Assembly: GCA_019925105.1 (NCBI GenBank)
Contig: JAHGAU010000038.1
Location: 186,001 to 250,000 of the forward strand
From: Niebla homalea
Taxonomy: Eukaryota > Ascomycota > Lecanoromycetes > Lecanorales > Ramalinaceae
Direction of reading: 5' to 3'
DNA: 64,000 nucleotides
Shown: piece by piece, positions 43,422 through 53,717 of the stretch
Layout: each line of letters begins with the position of its first letter
Numbering within the stretch: position 1 is the first letter of the stretch
The notes under the pieces: model-generated
What the model saw: only the letters and a program-made list of their open reading frames with translations
What the model was told of the DNA's origin: nothing
Databases searched by the model: none
Translations under genes and position numbers: made by a program

Positions 43422-43754
43422 TGTTAGACTGACCCCGCTGGCGGCACGCCGGCGGGACTAGTAAAGGTAGGTGTAGAAGACGTGACGTTACGGTCTGGAT
43501 ACTTGGGTACCACTTTAACAAGTAGATTGGTAATAAGACTAATTCTTAAGGAACTCAGAAAGAACTGGGGCATAGCCTTTACTTAAGGTAAAGGTGATGA
43601 CTACCCCGCTTTACGCCTGTTGAGCTACGGCTCATGAATGACGCATATTAAGGCCGTTGCCAAGGCCCTTTGCCAAGGCCTAACGGCCTACCTTGGCGCA
43701 GCAGTATGGCGCACCACTGTGGCGCCGGCGCAGAGGTGGCGCTAGCTGCTAACA
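43422..43754 (-). repeat. 5' LTR of the chromovirus
   Basis: 333 bp, identical to the other LTR. As the 5' LTR it should carry the promoter for the gag-pol transcript. No TATA element could be assigned with confidence. Confidence 0.95.
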
Positions 43755-44495
43755 AAAGTATCACTTATTATAAGGGCTTTAGTAATTACTCCTTACGCCT
43801 CCGGTTTAAAGCCCTTAAAAGTTTCCCTTATTTTAATAGCTTCTAGGGCTATTATAATACTTATATATTGCTTAAGGTTTAAAGGACCTTACGTCTTCCG
43901 GAGTAGCTTAAGGGGTACGACTTAACGGCCCTTAAGGGTAAATTTAAGAGGGTAAGTACCAGCAATAACATTATAACCGGTAAGGGTAAATATCCTCTTA
44001 AGGACGTTATTATTGGGAAGGATATTATCTTTCTTAAGGATATTAATAACCATACTTATATCGAGGGCACCGAGGGGTATATATTCCATTTTCTCCGGCC
44101 TTTTATTAAGCCCTTTATTAAGGCCTTTTTTAGGCTTAAAAGGATTATTATTACTATTTTTAATCGGTTTTATAAATGCCCTTTTTTAAGCTTAAGTAAC
44201 TTTCTTCTCCTTCTACCGAATTTCCTTCCGTTCTTGCTCTCGCTCCGTAATTAAAGCAAATTTATCTTTAAATAATAAGGCCTTTTTACCCTTAAAATAA
44301 ATACTTAAACGCCTTTTAATAAAGGTAATAGGCATATTGCCCCGGGGAGGCGGCGTTTGGGGTTATTAACGGGGCTTAAGTAATAAAGGGCCAGCCTTTT
44401 TGGCCCGTCGTTTAGGTGGCATAATTGGTAAAGGGTTATAATTGCCTGGATAGGTTAATTGCTTAAATATCACGGACTATAATGGTAAGGCGCAA

Positions 44496-44600
44496 GGACA
44501 TTGGTGATTTATATGGTAATCGCATATAAAACCTTAAAGTGGATGCGCGCAAAAAATAATGCCAAGGATTCCCAAGCAACTTGTCCACGCTAAATTGCAA
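44496..44600 (-). repeat. right terminal inverted repeat of the outer transposon
   Basis: Inverted copy of 32980-33084. It lies 285 bp upstream of the DUF4267 gene. Confidence 0.85.
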
Positions 44601-44885
44601 AACCATTGCAATCTTCTTGGCAACGACCCCCTTTCCTGGCCTTGGCTGGGCCTGCTCCGCCCCGCCCTGTGAGAAGTCACCCAGTGAATTGATGCATCGG
44701 CATATTGGCTATTCAACTTAGTTGTATCAATGTAAGACCGTACATAAAGCTCACTGTTGCCCAACATCAAAGAACCCGTGCTGCTTGAGATCATTTTCTA
44801 GTAGATACAAAGCCCATCCATTTGTCCCATTCCACAAACAAAAATTACCAGTAACATCCACCAAAAATCTCCAACCGATTCAACA
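44601..44885. promoter_or_regulatory. promoter region of the DUF4267 gene
   Basis: 285 bp between the transposon end and the start codon at 44886. No specific site is recognised. Confidence 0.4.
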
Positions 44886-45340
44886 ATGGCTCCGACACCG
44901 CGCTACCTCACCATCCCTTCGACCGTCTTTGGTCTCCTCTTCACCTTCTTCGGCATCAATGCCCTGTTCCGCCCGGAAAGCGCCCTCGCCTTCATCTCCG
45001 AATCTCTAGCGGGGGCTGGGCGACATCAACTTCTGACCATCAACACCTCATCATCGCCCTCATGACCATCTACGGCGCCCGGGACATCTTCATGGGTCTC
45101 ACAATCGGTATTGTCACATTTTGGGGCAGCTCGAAAGCGTTGGGGTGGGTGTTGCTCTCGGCGAGTGGTGTGGCAGTCGTGGATGGCTGGGCCGTGGGGG
45201 GAATGCAGGACGGGGGAGAGTGGAATCATTGGGGTTATGCACCTGTGGTGGCGGCGGTAGGGGTGGGGGCGTTGGTGGTCGGGGATGGAATGAATAAGGA
45301 GATGGGGAGGGGGGAAGGGGGAAAGGCGAGGAGAGAGTAG
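44886..45340 (+). pseudogene. DUF4267-family small membrane protein with one frameshift
   Basis: The first frame starts MAPTPRYLTIPSTVFGLLFTFFGINALF, a membrane segment. The second holds the conserved family centre MTIYGARDIFMGLTIGIVTF followed by two more hydrophobic segments (ALGWVLLSASGVAVVDGWAV; YAPVVAAVGVGALVVG) and a charged tail. The halves are offset by one base. The break coincides with a run of five G at 45011-45015; one extra base there would give a continuous protein of about 152 residues with four membrane segments. There is no GT-AG intron that would fix it. Function of the family is unknown. The same kind of break occurs in the Loa1 gene, so a sequencing indel is a real possibility. 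Confidence 0.7.
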
Positions 45341-46121
45341 GATTGAATGGATGATGTCCTTGGGTGGTGCGAGTGATATGGACGTTGCAATGATCCCTGA
45401 AGTCTGTACGGTTGACGGCCATTTACCCTTGGTGAAGAAGTCGATAATAGGCGTTCGAAAAGTAGTATGTTTGGGGCAAATTAGATGTGGCAAAGAACAT
45501 CATCAGGGGTATCAAGCCAAATAAGAAATCACATGCCGGAATCCATTGCTCACTCTAGAAATCCACTTCGGGGAGATAGGACTGCAGTGCTGCCTTTTTG
45601 TCAAAGGGTCAACGCAACGATACCGTTTCACGAATAGATTCACATGGTACCTGCATGCAGGAGGACGGCTTATGCCGCGTGCCAAATATTTGTTCGCGCG
45701 TTGTTTATGAGTTCAAGTTCCTTGGGTCGGATAAGGCTCTGGGTAAGTAAGACTATGAGCAGACGCACTTTTCAGGTCTTTGACTGCCACAGCGGATGTC
45801 TGGCTTTCATATCCCACCGCAGACCTACGAAGGACCAAAGCTGCTTAAAATTTTTAATGCTGCTTAATGGCTATCTGCGCTCATAGAGTCACGCTTTATA
45901 TATCTTATGCATTTTCATACTAGCCGTTCACCATATTCAATCTGGATTAAGATTATCAAAGATTTTATTTTCTCTTAGCGTTGAAGCTCGCCAAGACGCT
46001 AACCTCGCTTAAAGTCTTGGCCCCCATTCAATCCGAATACGGAGTCACCGTACTCCCGAAACATCAACCAGAGGAGCAATCATAATGCAATATATACATT
46101 CAGGACTCCGAAAAGTCGTGC
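45341..46121. other. intergenic region upstream of tRNA-Val
   Basis: About 780 bp with no supported coding frame or repeat. Confidence 0.45.
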
Positions 46122-46244
46122 AGTTTCGTGGTCTAATGGTTATGATTTCTCGTTCACAAGCGATTGTGAGCTTCACTCTGCAGGAAATGTCTTCTTGCTA
46201 CCTGTCTTCCGAGAAGGTTCTGGGTTCGATCCCCAGCGGAACTA
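46122..46244 (+). tRNA. tRNA-Val (CAC) with a 50-nt intron
   Basis: The ends AGTTTCG (46122-46128) and CGGAACT (46237-46243) pair over 7 bp with one G-U. The A box is TGGTCTAATGG and the T arm is CTGGG-TTCGATC-CCCAG. The anticodon stem TCTCG/CGAGA closes the loop TTCACA/C once the intron 46159-46208 is removed; the intron lies one base after the anticodon CAC, the standard position. The mature tRNA has 73 nt before CCA addition. A T-run follows at once (46247-46259), the RNA polymerase III terminator. Confidence 0.88.
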
Positions 46245-46259
46245 TCTTTTTTTTTTTTT
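46245..46259 (+). terminator. RNA polymerase III terminator of tRNA-Val
   Basis: An uninterrupted run of T begins three bases after the discriminator base, far longer than the four T needed for termination. Confidence 0.85.
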
Positions 46260-46368
46260 GGTATATTATATTGCGGGCATTATCACGGGCTAAAATAAAG
46301 ACGAAGCTGTGTGGGTTTTGATGGGTAAAAAATGTTTGATTGCTACATGTGGGTATCATTTTGCTTCC

Positions 46369-49150
46369 TCAAAACCGCACTTCTCCAAACAAGCTCGCTC
46401 GTACCTCAACAATTGCCAATAGCTCCAAAACGAATTCTTGCAGGGTAATTATGTTTGTCAGCACATGGGCCAGAGTGACCTCCTTGATTTGCTCCATCGG
46501 CTCACTGCTCATCGAATTACTTCGAACACTGCTAGCCTCGCTTCGCACATCAGGCAGGTCTCGCTCGCTTGCGCGATTTACCTTGAGCTTGATCTTCTGT
46601 TGCAACGGATTATTCCCCGTATGTTTGGTGTCAGATGCCATACTCGCTTCATCCGTTCCGACGATGACTTTATCGGGCAACATGTCGTGGCGCAATGGAG
46701 ATGGCGAGATATTGCGAACGGCCTGAGTGGAAGGTGAAGTATTTCGCGAGGCCTGGTTTGATGGCGGTTTGCGAGAGGGGGATAGTCGAAGATGACTTAG
46801 TCGACCGACTAAGTTAGGCGAAGGTGCGTCGCGCGGTCGACCTCTTGGGGAGCTCGCACCAGACCCGACAGCTGTGAATGATTCAGATGCCAGCCGTTGG
46901 GAAATTGAGCCAATCTGAAGGTTAGGTCTGCCAGCGGGGCGAGCATATTTTTCGGATTGTGGCGGGAGAGTAGCGTCAGTGGTGTGTTGCGTGACTTCAG
47001 ATTGCTTGAGGGAATTGCGATGCTGAAGTAGGTAATTGTCAAAATGGTCAATTTTTTGCCGCAGCGAGTCCACCTGCTTCACTAAACGTTCGAGCGCTGC
47101 AAAGACCGGCGTCGATGTCTTGACATATTGTTTTGATGCATCTCCTGTGGCCTCCGCTCTGTCTTCTGGGGTCGCAGACAGGTCGCTTGCTTTCCGGCTC
47201 TCAGCGTCATTCTCGAGAGACGGAGGGCGCTCGGTAACAACTAAAGTCTCTAATAGCCAATGATCGAGACCACGTCTTGCACACGATGCGATGGTTGAAA
47301 AAGCGTTGGTAAGGCTTAAATTGGCGTCCAATTCATTGACGAGAAAATCGTCCAGAAGAGCAATGAGACTTTGGAGAATTGGATCATCAGATTTTATAGT
47401 AGCATGCGTTGCATTCTGATCCTTCTCTGGGCTGTTCGAAATGACGAAGTTCTCGGACTCCGGCAAAGCGAGAAGCTTCAAGGCGCAGCCATGACTCTCC
47501 AACAGGTTCTGCGCGTCTTCAAGATGAACTTCGTAGGACTCGGAGAGATCGGGACTATCAATCAGATCCTCAATGACTGAGCGTAGTATGGCTAAGTTCT
47601 GCTCTTGGACATCCAAGCTACGAGGAGTCAGCGAGGCGAGTTTACTGGTCTTGATCAAGGAGACACCGTGCTGATGATGAGTCCGAAGCATGGTCGAGAT
47701 CAATCGAAGAGTCGCAGTGACTGTTTGTTGATTGTTGGATCGCAGACTGCCGAGCAGAAGATCGTCAAGGTTGAAAAGGTCAGGCAGGGGCTTCTCTTGC
47801 CCCTGAGCAAGACTGGCGATGAGACTTTGCGATCTTCGTCGCCTTGCCAGCGAGGTCGGTCTTGTTGGTATCTTATCCTCCGGCATCGCCTCTGGAATAG
47901 CTCGGAGGTACTCGAACGTCAATTGTACCAAATCCGGATGATCGATTGATTCTATGATGCATTTCAGATAGGTAAGCACTGCGACCGATGAGCCTCCGTC
48001 TCGATCCGAAGACTCGATTAAGGATGGGTATAACAATTGCTGAAGAAAAAGGAACTTGAAATGATCGAGAAGGCTTCGCTTGACGTCTGATGAGCTGCAA
48101 TGCTCAAGCACATCCTGCCAGAAGACCAGGTAGGACAAAAAGGTTGCAAGATGGGCCTTGAACTCTGGAGAGGTGGTCCTCTCGCCATCTGACGGAGTGC
48201 TTGGTCTAGCTAAGTCGACAGAGTCGTCTGTTGACGAGAGCTCTCCATCAAAGGCGAGCACAAGCTTCCTGCTTAATTGACTGTACAGCGCTCCAAGGCC
48301 GCTGGCCATCAGTGTAGCTAGATCACTCTCTATGATCCATTGCTCCAGGGATGTGGAGTGAGTAGCAGACTCAATGAGATAAAGCAATCCAGTCCGAGCG
48401 AAATCTCCGGCTCGGCCATCATGGTGCACGTAGTCCAAGGTGAGATAGAATAGAGGGAAGTCCTCTTTGTCCATATGCACTTGCCTTTCGTTTGAAGGGA
48501 ATGCCCAATCTGCTTTCTTTGGTCTAAACCATACTGGCAACAGCCTCGAATCCGACCGTAGTTTTGCAGCGATACTGAACAAGACCTCGACAACCTTGGC
48601 CTCAAGATCTACTGGTATGAGTGCATTTGTTATTGTGCTAATGAAGCCAATGAGAGCGTCGGCGAACCCTTTATCTCGTAGGAAGTCACCCTCCTCGCTG
48701 TCAAGGAGAAGCTTGAAGATGTCGAGCGTCTCTTTAAAGATGCCTTCGTCAGGGTAGATAGCACCCAGTGAGGCTATGGTATTGTAACTATGAAATGTAG
48801 AGACGTGCCTCGCACAAAGGTGTGGCACTGATCCTTGGACCTCATTCTGGAGAATCTGTCTGATATTTTGAAGACAGTGAAGGACTGGTTCAGGGGGCGT
48901 GGTGTCTTTGGAGGTTGCGTTATTTCGACGCCAAATGGACTACTAGTCCCGTTAGTAGAGCTCCTATCGGACAACAACTAGATCACTGACCTGCAGCTGA
49001 TCATGGGCCTTCTTGAACCGTATCAAGCGTTGCTGGGGAGAATTTTCGAGCGGTCGCTTTGCGGGGGATGCCCCACCCACAAGTCTTGACCACTACCAAT
49101 CGTGAGCTGGAGAATGGGCATGGAAGCAATGTTCGTCTTACGATCTCCAT
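46369..49150 (-). CDS. FHIP (FTS-Hook-interacting protein, RAI16-like)
   Basis: Exons on the minus strand: 49150-49142, 49092-48991 and 48939-46369, all phase 0, giving 893 residues. The body matches the RAI16/FHIP family: VLHCLQNIRQILQNEVQGS, then SYNTIASLGAIYPDEGIF and LTYLKCIIESIDHPDLVQLT, all helical-repeat type. FHIP joins FTS and Hook to link early endosomes to dynein along microtubules; this was shown in Aspergillus as well as animals. The C-terminal third (about residues 620-850) is disordered and Ser/Pro-rich. The first exon is inferred: nine bases coding MEI, spliced to WSRLVGG. An in-frame stop just upstream of WSRL forces such an intron or a later start. Confidence 0.85.
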
Positions 49151-49371
49151 AGGCGCAGGTCATGGTGAAAAAGCTCAACCATCAGACGTTCATACTGAGG
49201 CTGGAGATACGAAGTCGCGACGCGTCTGTTCAAAGAAGTTGGATTTGACGGGTAGCGACGGTGACACAACTGGGCCGTTTAATGATCTTCCGTCAACATT
49301 CAATACGATACTCTACGCCTCATACACATCTTGACGCAGACTACGAATTGTTGATGAATTAATCCCACAGC
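49151..49371. promoter_or_regulatory. short divergent promoter, FHIP / CDC37
   Basis: Only 221 bp separate the proposed FHIP start from the CDC37 start, so the two genes probably share regulatory DNA. No named site recognised. Confidence 0.5.
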
Positions 49372-50958
49372 ATGGTCGTCAATTATTCCAAATGGGACGC
49401 CCTCGAGCTGTCCGACGACTCGGATATCGAAGTCCATCCCAATGTCGACAAGAAATCCTTCATACGGGCCAAGCAAAATCAGATCCATATGGAGCGTGAC
49501 AAGCGGCGTCACCAGATCAAGACTCTCAAATATGAGCGTGTCATAAATGACGGTCTCCTTGCGCGTATCGACTCGTTGCTCAAGGCATTCCGCGAGCATG
49601 CCTCACAGGCCGTTGGAGGAAGTCCTGATCAATTTATCATGAATGCCATGATGGAGACTGCAGTGGTCGGATCTGATGATCTGCCACCAAACCCACCAGA
49701 AGGTGTTTACACTAAGACGAAACAGCCGCCATACTCTGAAATGATGGCAGGCTTGGTTGATCAGGTGAAGAAGGATAGCGGGGACATGGGAGATGAATGG
49801 TACAAACGATACACCGAAGGGATAGAAGGGCACAGGAACAAAGTGCTGGGTCTGAATAAGGAGCTCATGTCAAAGCTGGCGGAATTAGAGAAGGAAGAGT
49901 CGAGCAAGATCACGAGTGATAGCATACACACAGGCTTCAACACGTCTTCGGTCTCAAAGGAGAAAGAGAAGGAGGTTGCCGTGAGCAAGGGCAAAGTAGA
50001 GACGGTGGAGGTTCTGAATCCAGCTGCTGCGAAGAAAGGCAAGTTACGACGACTGGATAGTGAAGGTCAGACCTCTGGTGCAGATGCGGATGTAGATGAA
50101 CCCACTGAAGACGGAGCACCAGGAGAAGATGAAGAGTATGAGCCGACCAAACTTGGCAAGGAATTTGCGAAGATCAAGATGGGCAAATATCAGGAATGCC
50201 TGCAATTCATCGGGTCACATCCAGAGATCCTGGCGGAGAAGGAGACGGATGGGTTACTAATGGAGGCATTCAATGCGCAATTAGAAGGTAAAGGCACATA
50301 TGCAAAACAGTGTGTTCATCAGGGGCTCTTGGTGCAATACTGTCGCTCACTTGGCAAGGACGGAGTGGGCCTCTTCTTCAAAAGGTTTGGCTCATGAAGT
50401 ACGCTTTGTTTGTGATGAAGCTCATGATGTATCAGGATAACGACTCAAGGCCACAATGCACAGAAGGTCTTCCTCGATGATGTGAACAGCACGTATGCCC
50501 GCATTCGCACACGGACAGCTGAGCTTGCCAAAGAGCGCGCTGAGAACCCAAAGGGCGAAGAGGCTGGCGGTGTGGAGCAGATTCAACTACACGCTGTTGA
50601 GCCTGGAACCGAGATCATGATCAACATTCCCAAGGCTGATAGCGAGGAAGAAGGCGAGCAGCAAGCACGCATCATCTTTGAACGATTCCCACCAGGCCTG
50701 CAACGTGCAATGGAGACTAATAGTCTGGATCGGATCAATGAAGTTCTAGGTAAGATGAGTGTGAGCGAGGCCGAGGAGGTTGTCGAGCAAATGGGGGAGA
50801 GCGGTATGTTGAGCATGGAGAGAGGGGTCATTGATGGGACTACTGATGAGGGCAGAAAGAAGATCGAAGACCTCGAGAGGGAGGCGAAAGAGGACAAGGT
50901 GAAGGAGGCTGGGAATGCAAAGGGGGTCGAGGAGGTGGAAGTGGCGGATCCTGACTGA
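49372..50958 (+). CDS. CDC37: Hsp90 co-chaperone Cdc37
   Basis: Exons 49372-50384 and 50436-50958 join in phase to 511 residues. The start MVVNYSKWDALELSDDSDIEVHPNVDKKSF is the hallmark of the kinase-binding N-domain and includes the conserved CK2 target serine in the SDDSD stretch. A long coiled coil follows (MERDKRRHQIKTLKYER). The middle Hsp90-binding domain starts near LGKEFAKIKMGKYQECLQF and continues across the intron (GLFFKRITTQGHNAQKVFLDDV). The C-terminal helical domain includes FERFPPGLQRAMETNSLDRI. Cdc37 delivers protein kinases to Hsp90 in the cytosol. Acidic linkers at about 235-270 and the tail are typical of fungal copies. Divergently transcribed from FHIP. Confidence 0.95.
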
Positions 50959-51368
50959 GAAGGGACATATTCTGCTGGCTGCCGTGCTGTACGATACCAT
51001 GATAGCACGAAATACAGCGAATGACTTTGCCCTCAAACTTCTGCAACACGGTTGAGAGTTCCTCTTCACAATCGTCATAGGTGTTGGTTTGAGCTGTTTG
51101 TGACCGTATATCCCAATAAACAGCTCTCTTGTTTAGATCTCGAAGTTGCTCTCAGACACCCTGTCCAGAATCATACATGTTGCTCAAGATGACGATATGG
51201 GTGAGAAACCTCAATCCTTAGTTCGAAGTTTCTCCTGAAAACAAAGAGATCCGCCTTGACTCACCGCTGCACCACTCCTCCTCCACCACCACCACCACCC
51301 CCCAAAATCCGCTATTAAAAAGCCCCTCATTCTCCAGCTTTATCCTTCATTCACACCTACGGCTCCTT
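50959..51368. promoter_or_regulatory. intergenic region upstream of the gene at 51369
   Basis: 410 bp, containing a CCTCCACCACCACCACCACC tract near 51279-51298, about 75 bp before the next start codon. Such CT/CA-rich tracts are common in fungal promoters. Confidence 0.4.
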
Positions 51369-53027
51369 ATGCCGAAGAAGCGGACCTCTTTCCAATCTCC
51401 AAAGCCATCAAGTCCCGCTCATCCTTCTCTAGCATCAAGCAGCAAAACTGTCCGCCCCGCCCCCGCATCGAAGAACACGGTCAATGAGAGGCTACAGAAT
51501 CTCCGTCTCTCCCAGAAGTCAGATAAAGATGCACCACTTAATCGCATCTTAGTACCACCTACACACACCTCTCATCCTTCCGTTCAGAATGTTCTACAAA
51601 TGCCACAGTCCGCTCCGCCACATCCCCGCCCCGGCCTTCGGGTGCGGGGTGGCAGGCGAGGCCCAGCAGGACCTCCACCACCAGGGAGCTGGCTCCAAAA
51701 GATGACACAGAAACCACACGCACAACGAAGTGAAGAGTCTGGTGCCGACAGACTTGTGCGCGCACTTCCTGGCATCAACCTGCCACGAAGTGGAACGCTC
51801 CTCGAGGCTACGCTCAAAGCGCTGGCAAGGCATTGGGAATGGCACCTGGAATATGATGGATGGTATCTAGCTATTATACCAGTGAGACACAAAGAGGTAT
51901 TACTACACTATCTTGCAATAGAGGGGAGTGGGCGAATAAATGCGTATGGGCTGGAAGTTCTGCTGTGTGACAACGGCATTCTGGAGGATGCTACTGGCGC
52001 AGAAGGCTTCGCACGACTTGATCTTGCTCAAGCCATCGGCAACAGCGTTACTTTTCAGGATCTAAAACGCTTCTTCACTTCGCCGGTCGCTAGAGAAGAC
52101 AGTCGACCCTATGACCAAGCGCTGCCAGATTCATGGGATGCCTCGCCCACCTCTTCACCAGCTCGATCTCTACCAACACTCCACGCTCTCACCCATCTAT
52201 CCCTGAGCTGGCCAGGTCCCTCTGTAACTTGGCCAGCCTTTCTCAGATTTGCGCCAAATCTGACTTCTTTGACCCACCTATCGCTTGCCTACTGGCCTAC
52301 TCCAACAATGACACCAAACTCATCGACCGCCTTCACAAAGACACCTTCGGGTGAGGTATCCTATAGCGCCACCGGTTTCTACAGCGCCTACGACAACAAT
52401 TTTGGCGAGGCAGCAAGCATTCTTCGACGCTTGAGTAAGCACACCATATGTCTTCAGTGGCTAGACCTTACAGGCTGCTGGCCCTGGGTGAAGTGCTTGA
52501 GCCATCAGCAAATTGATTGGTGTGGAGCCTGGGCTGGTCTGGAGACCCTTCGAATGGGTCAAGAGGATGTGCCCGACTCTGTAGCTAGGATGAGACACCG
52601 AAAAACCAACCCGGCAGCGGCATTCGCCTTCCGAGGAGACGACAATCCTAAATACACGGATCAATGGATCGACAGAGAATTGGAGTACGACGATCTTACC
52701 AAGCAAATCAAAGACACAATCAAGGAACTATTAGTGGCCAGAGATTCTGCAATGAAACAGGATGCTATCGTGGCCGAACGGCTTGCGTATGATGACGAGT
52801 GGGGCGCACAAATCGCAACATGCCGACAACCTGGATCTAGAACGGAAGGGCTTGAGATTGAAAGTGCCAATGGCAATGCCATTCATTGGTGTCCGTCCTT
52901 TGAACGTCTCCGTAAAGCTCGGCGGTCATGCTATGAACAAATGCAGGAGGCAGCAGAAACCATTCGTGCTCACAACCAAGCAGTGGCCCAGAGGAATCTC
53001 CAGCCGCCAACAGCCCCCGAGGTTTGA
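51369..53027 (+). CDS. conserved-looking protein of unknown function, possible leucine-rich repeats
   Basis: An intronless frame of 552 residues. Residues 1-130 are basic, Pro/Ser-rich and disordered (PKKRTSFQSPKPSSP), with a short helix NERLQNLRLSQ. From about 135 the protein is ordered: LLEATLKALARHWEWHLEYD and YLAIIPVRHKEVLLHYL. Residues about 265-320 contain leucine-rich stretches (LTHLSLSWPG, LTSLTHLSLAYWP, then CLQWLDLTGCWPWVKCLS), like two or three degenerate leucine-rich repeats. A C-terminal helical region (about 435-540) includes IDRELEYDDLTKQIKDTI. I do not recognise the family and assign no function. Codon use and the absence of stops over 1.66 kb support a real gene. Confidence 0.75.
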   Translation: MPKKRTSFQSPKPSSPAHPSLASSSKTVRPAPASKNTVNERLQNLRLSQKSDKDAPLNRILVPPTHTSHPSVQNVLQMPQSAPPHPRPGLRVRGGRRGPAGPPPPGSWLQKMTQKPHAQRSEESGADRLVRALPGINLPRSGTLLEATLKALARHWEWHLEYDGWYLAIIPVRHKEVLLHYLAIEGSGRINAYGLEVLLCDNGILEDATGAEGFARLDLAQAIGNSVTFQDLKRFFTSPVAREDSRPYDQALPDSWDASPTSSPARSLPTLHALTHLSLSWPGPSVTWPAFLRFAPNLTSLTHLSLAYWPTPTMTPNSSTAFTKTPSGEVSYSATGFYSAYDNNFGEAASILRRLSKHTICLQWLDLTGCWPWVKCLSHQQIDWCGAWAGLETLRMGQEDVPDSVARMRHRKTNPAAAFAFRGDDNPKYTDQWIDRELEYDDLTKQIKDTIKELLVARDSAMKQDAIVAERLAYDDEWGAQIATCRQPGSRTEGLEIESANGNAIHWCPSFERLRKARRSCYEQMQEAAETIRAHNQAVAQRNLQPPTAPEV

Positions 53028-53717
53028 GCAGACCAAATGAAACTTCTCATGCCGGTGCATTATTATTCTGCTGCAGGAAGACTTCGGCTTGTTCCCCCTG
53101 AATCCTAACTTATTGCCCTCTGAAGGCAAGCGGATTACAGAAGACCATTGGAGACCGAGAGCTGGTAAGATAGAGAAAGGTCAACCTCAACACTTTCAAT
53201 ATTCATCTTCCAGTACCATCTGCTCTGCAATTTGACATGCCTGTCAAAGTGAATCTCAAATCTCCATTAGCAAGATGCAGTCCGCGGCCTTTCCTGACAC
53301 GCTCCATGGCCCCACATGCCATGATTTCAAGTCCTATGCGGATACGTCGAAGTGATTGGCTGAATTTATTTTCGAGCAGCTTGAGCCTTGATATGGTGCA
53401 ATATTCGACTGTATGTCAAGTGTTTCATTGGTCTAATGGCTTGTCATGCGTGCATTACATGCAGTCGAAGCCTCTGATATCGCCTTGCGAAAAGCAACTG
53501 AGACCGAGACTGCATCCCTTCCAACGGTCTTGGCCCATACTGAGCTAAGCCTGTGAGTTTTCTCTCCTCCAATTGATGAAGGCTGTTCAATGGATAAAGT
53601 GTCATCTTCTCTCCCACAAGGACACAGATTGCTTTGGAATTGGTGATCATACCTACCAGCCACCACCCTTCTATTCTGTTCTTATCAGCATCAGACCACC
53701 CCACCATCCGCAAAGAC
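53028..53717. other. intergenic region, no supported gene
   Basis: About 690 bp between two same-strand genes. Several short frames, none with domain or splice support. The promoter of the following membrane-protein gene should lie here. Confidence 0.45.

Larger units (their letters stand above)
36111..43754 (-). mobile_element. intact Ty3/gypsy chromovirus LTR retrotransposon (7644 bp)
   Basis: Bounded by two 333-bp LTRs that I find identical base for base, each starting TG and ending CA. Both sides are flanked by AAAGT (36106-36110 and 43755-43759), a 5-bp target duplication. The element reads on the minus strand: 5' LTR 43754-43422, gag, pol with order protease-RT-RNase H-integrase-chromodomain, then about 2.1 kb of extra sequence, a polypurine tract and the 3' LTR. 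The gene order and C-terminal chromodomain place it among fungal chromoviruses (Metaviridae). Base composition is GC-rich with normal CpA, in sharp contrast to the RIP-mutated DNA it sits in. Insertion therefore came after the host sequence decayed. It appears coding-competent. Confidence 0.95.
32980..44600. mobile_element. RIP-degraded DNA transposon with 105-bp TIRs, interrupted by an LTR retrotransposon
   Basis: The outer ends are inverted copies of one 105-bp sequence: 32980-33084 and 44496-44600, starting TTGCAATTTAGCGTGG. Differences between them are C/T and G/A changes. Without the 7.65-kb retroelement and its duplicated 5 bp the element is about 3.97 kb. Its body (about 33085-36110 and 43755-44495) is very AT-rich and nearly lacks the dinucleotides CA and TG while keeping CG; some 60-bp lines have none of either. 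That is the classic outcome of RIP (CpA to TpA on both strands). No coding frame survives. I find no clear target-site duplication, so the superfamily is open. TIR length and size fit a former autonomous transposon. Confidence 0.8.
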
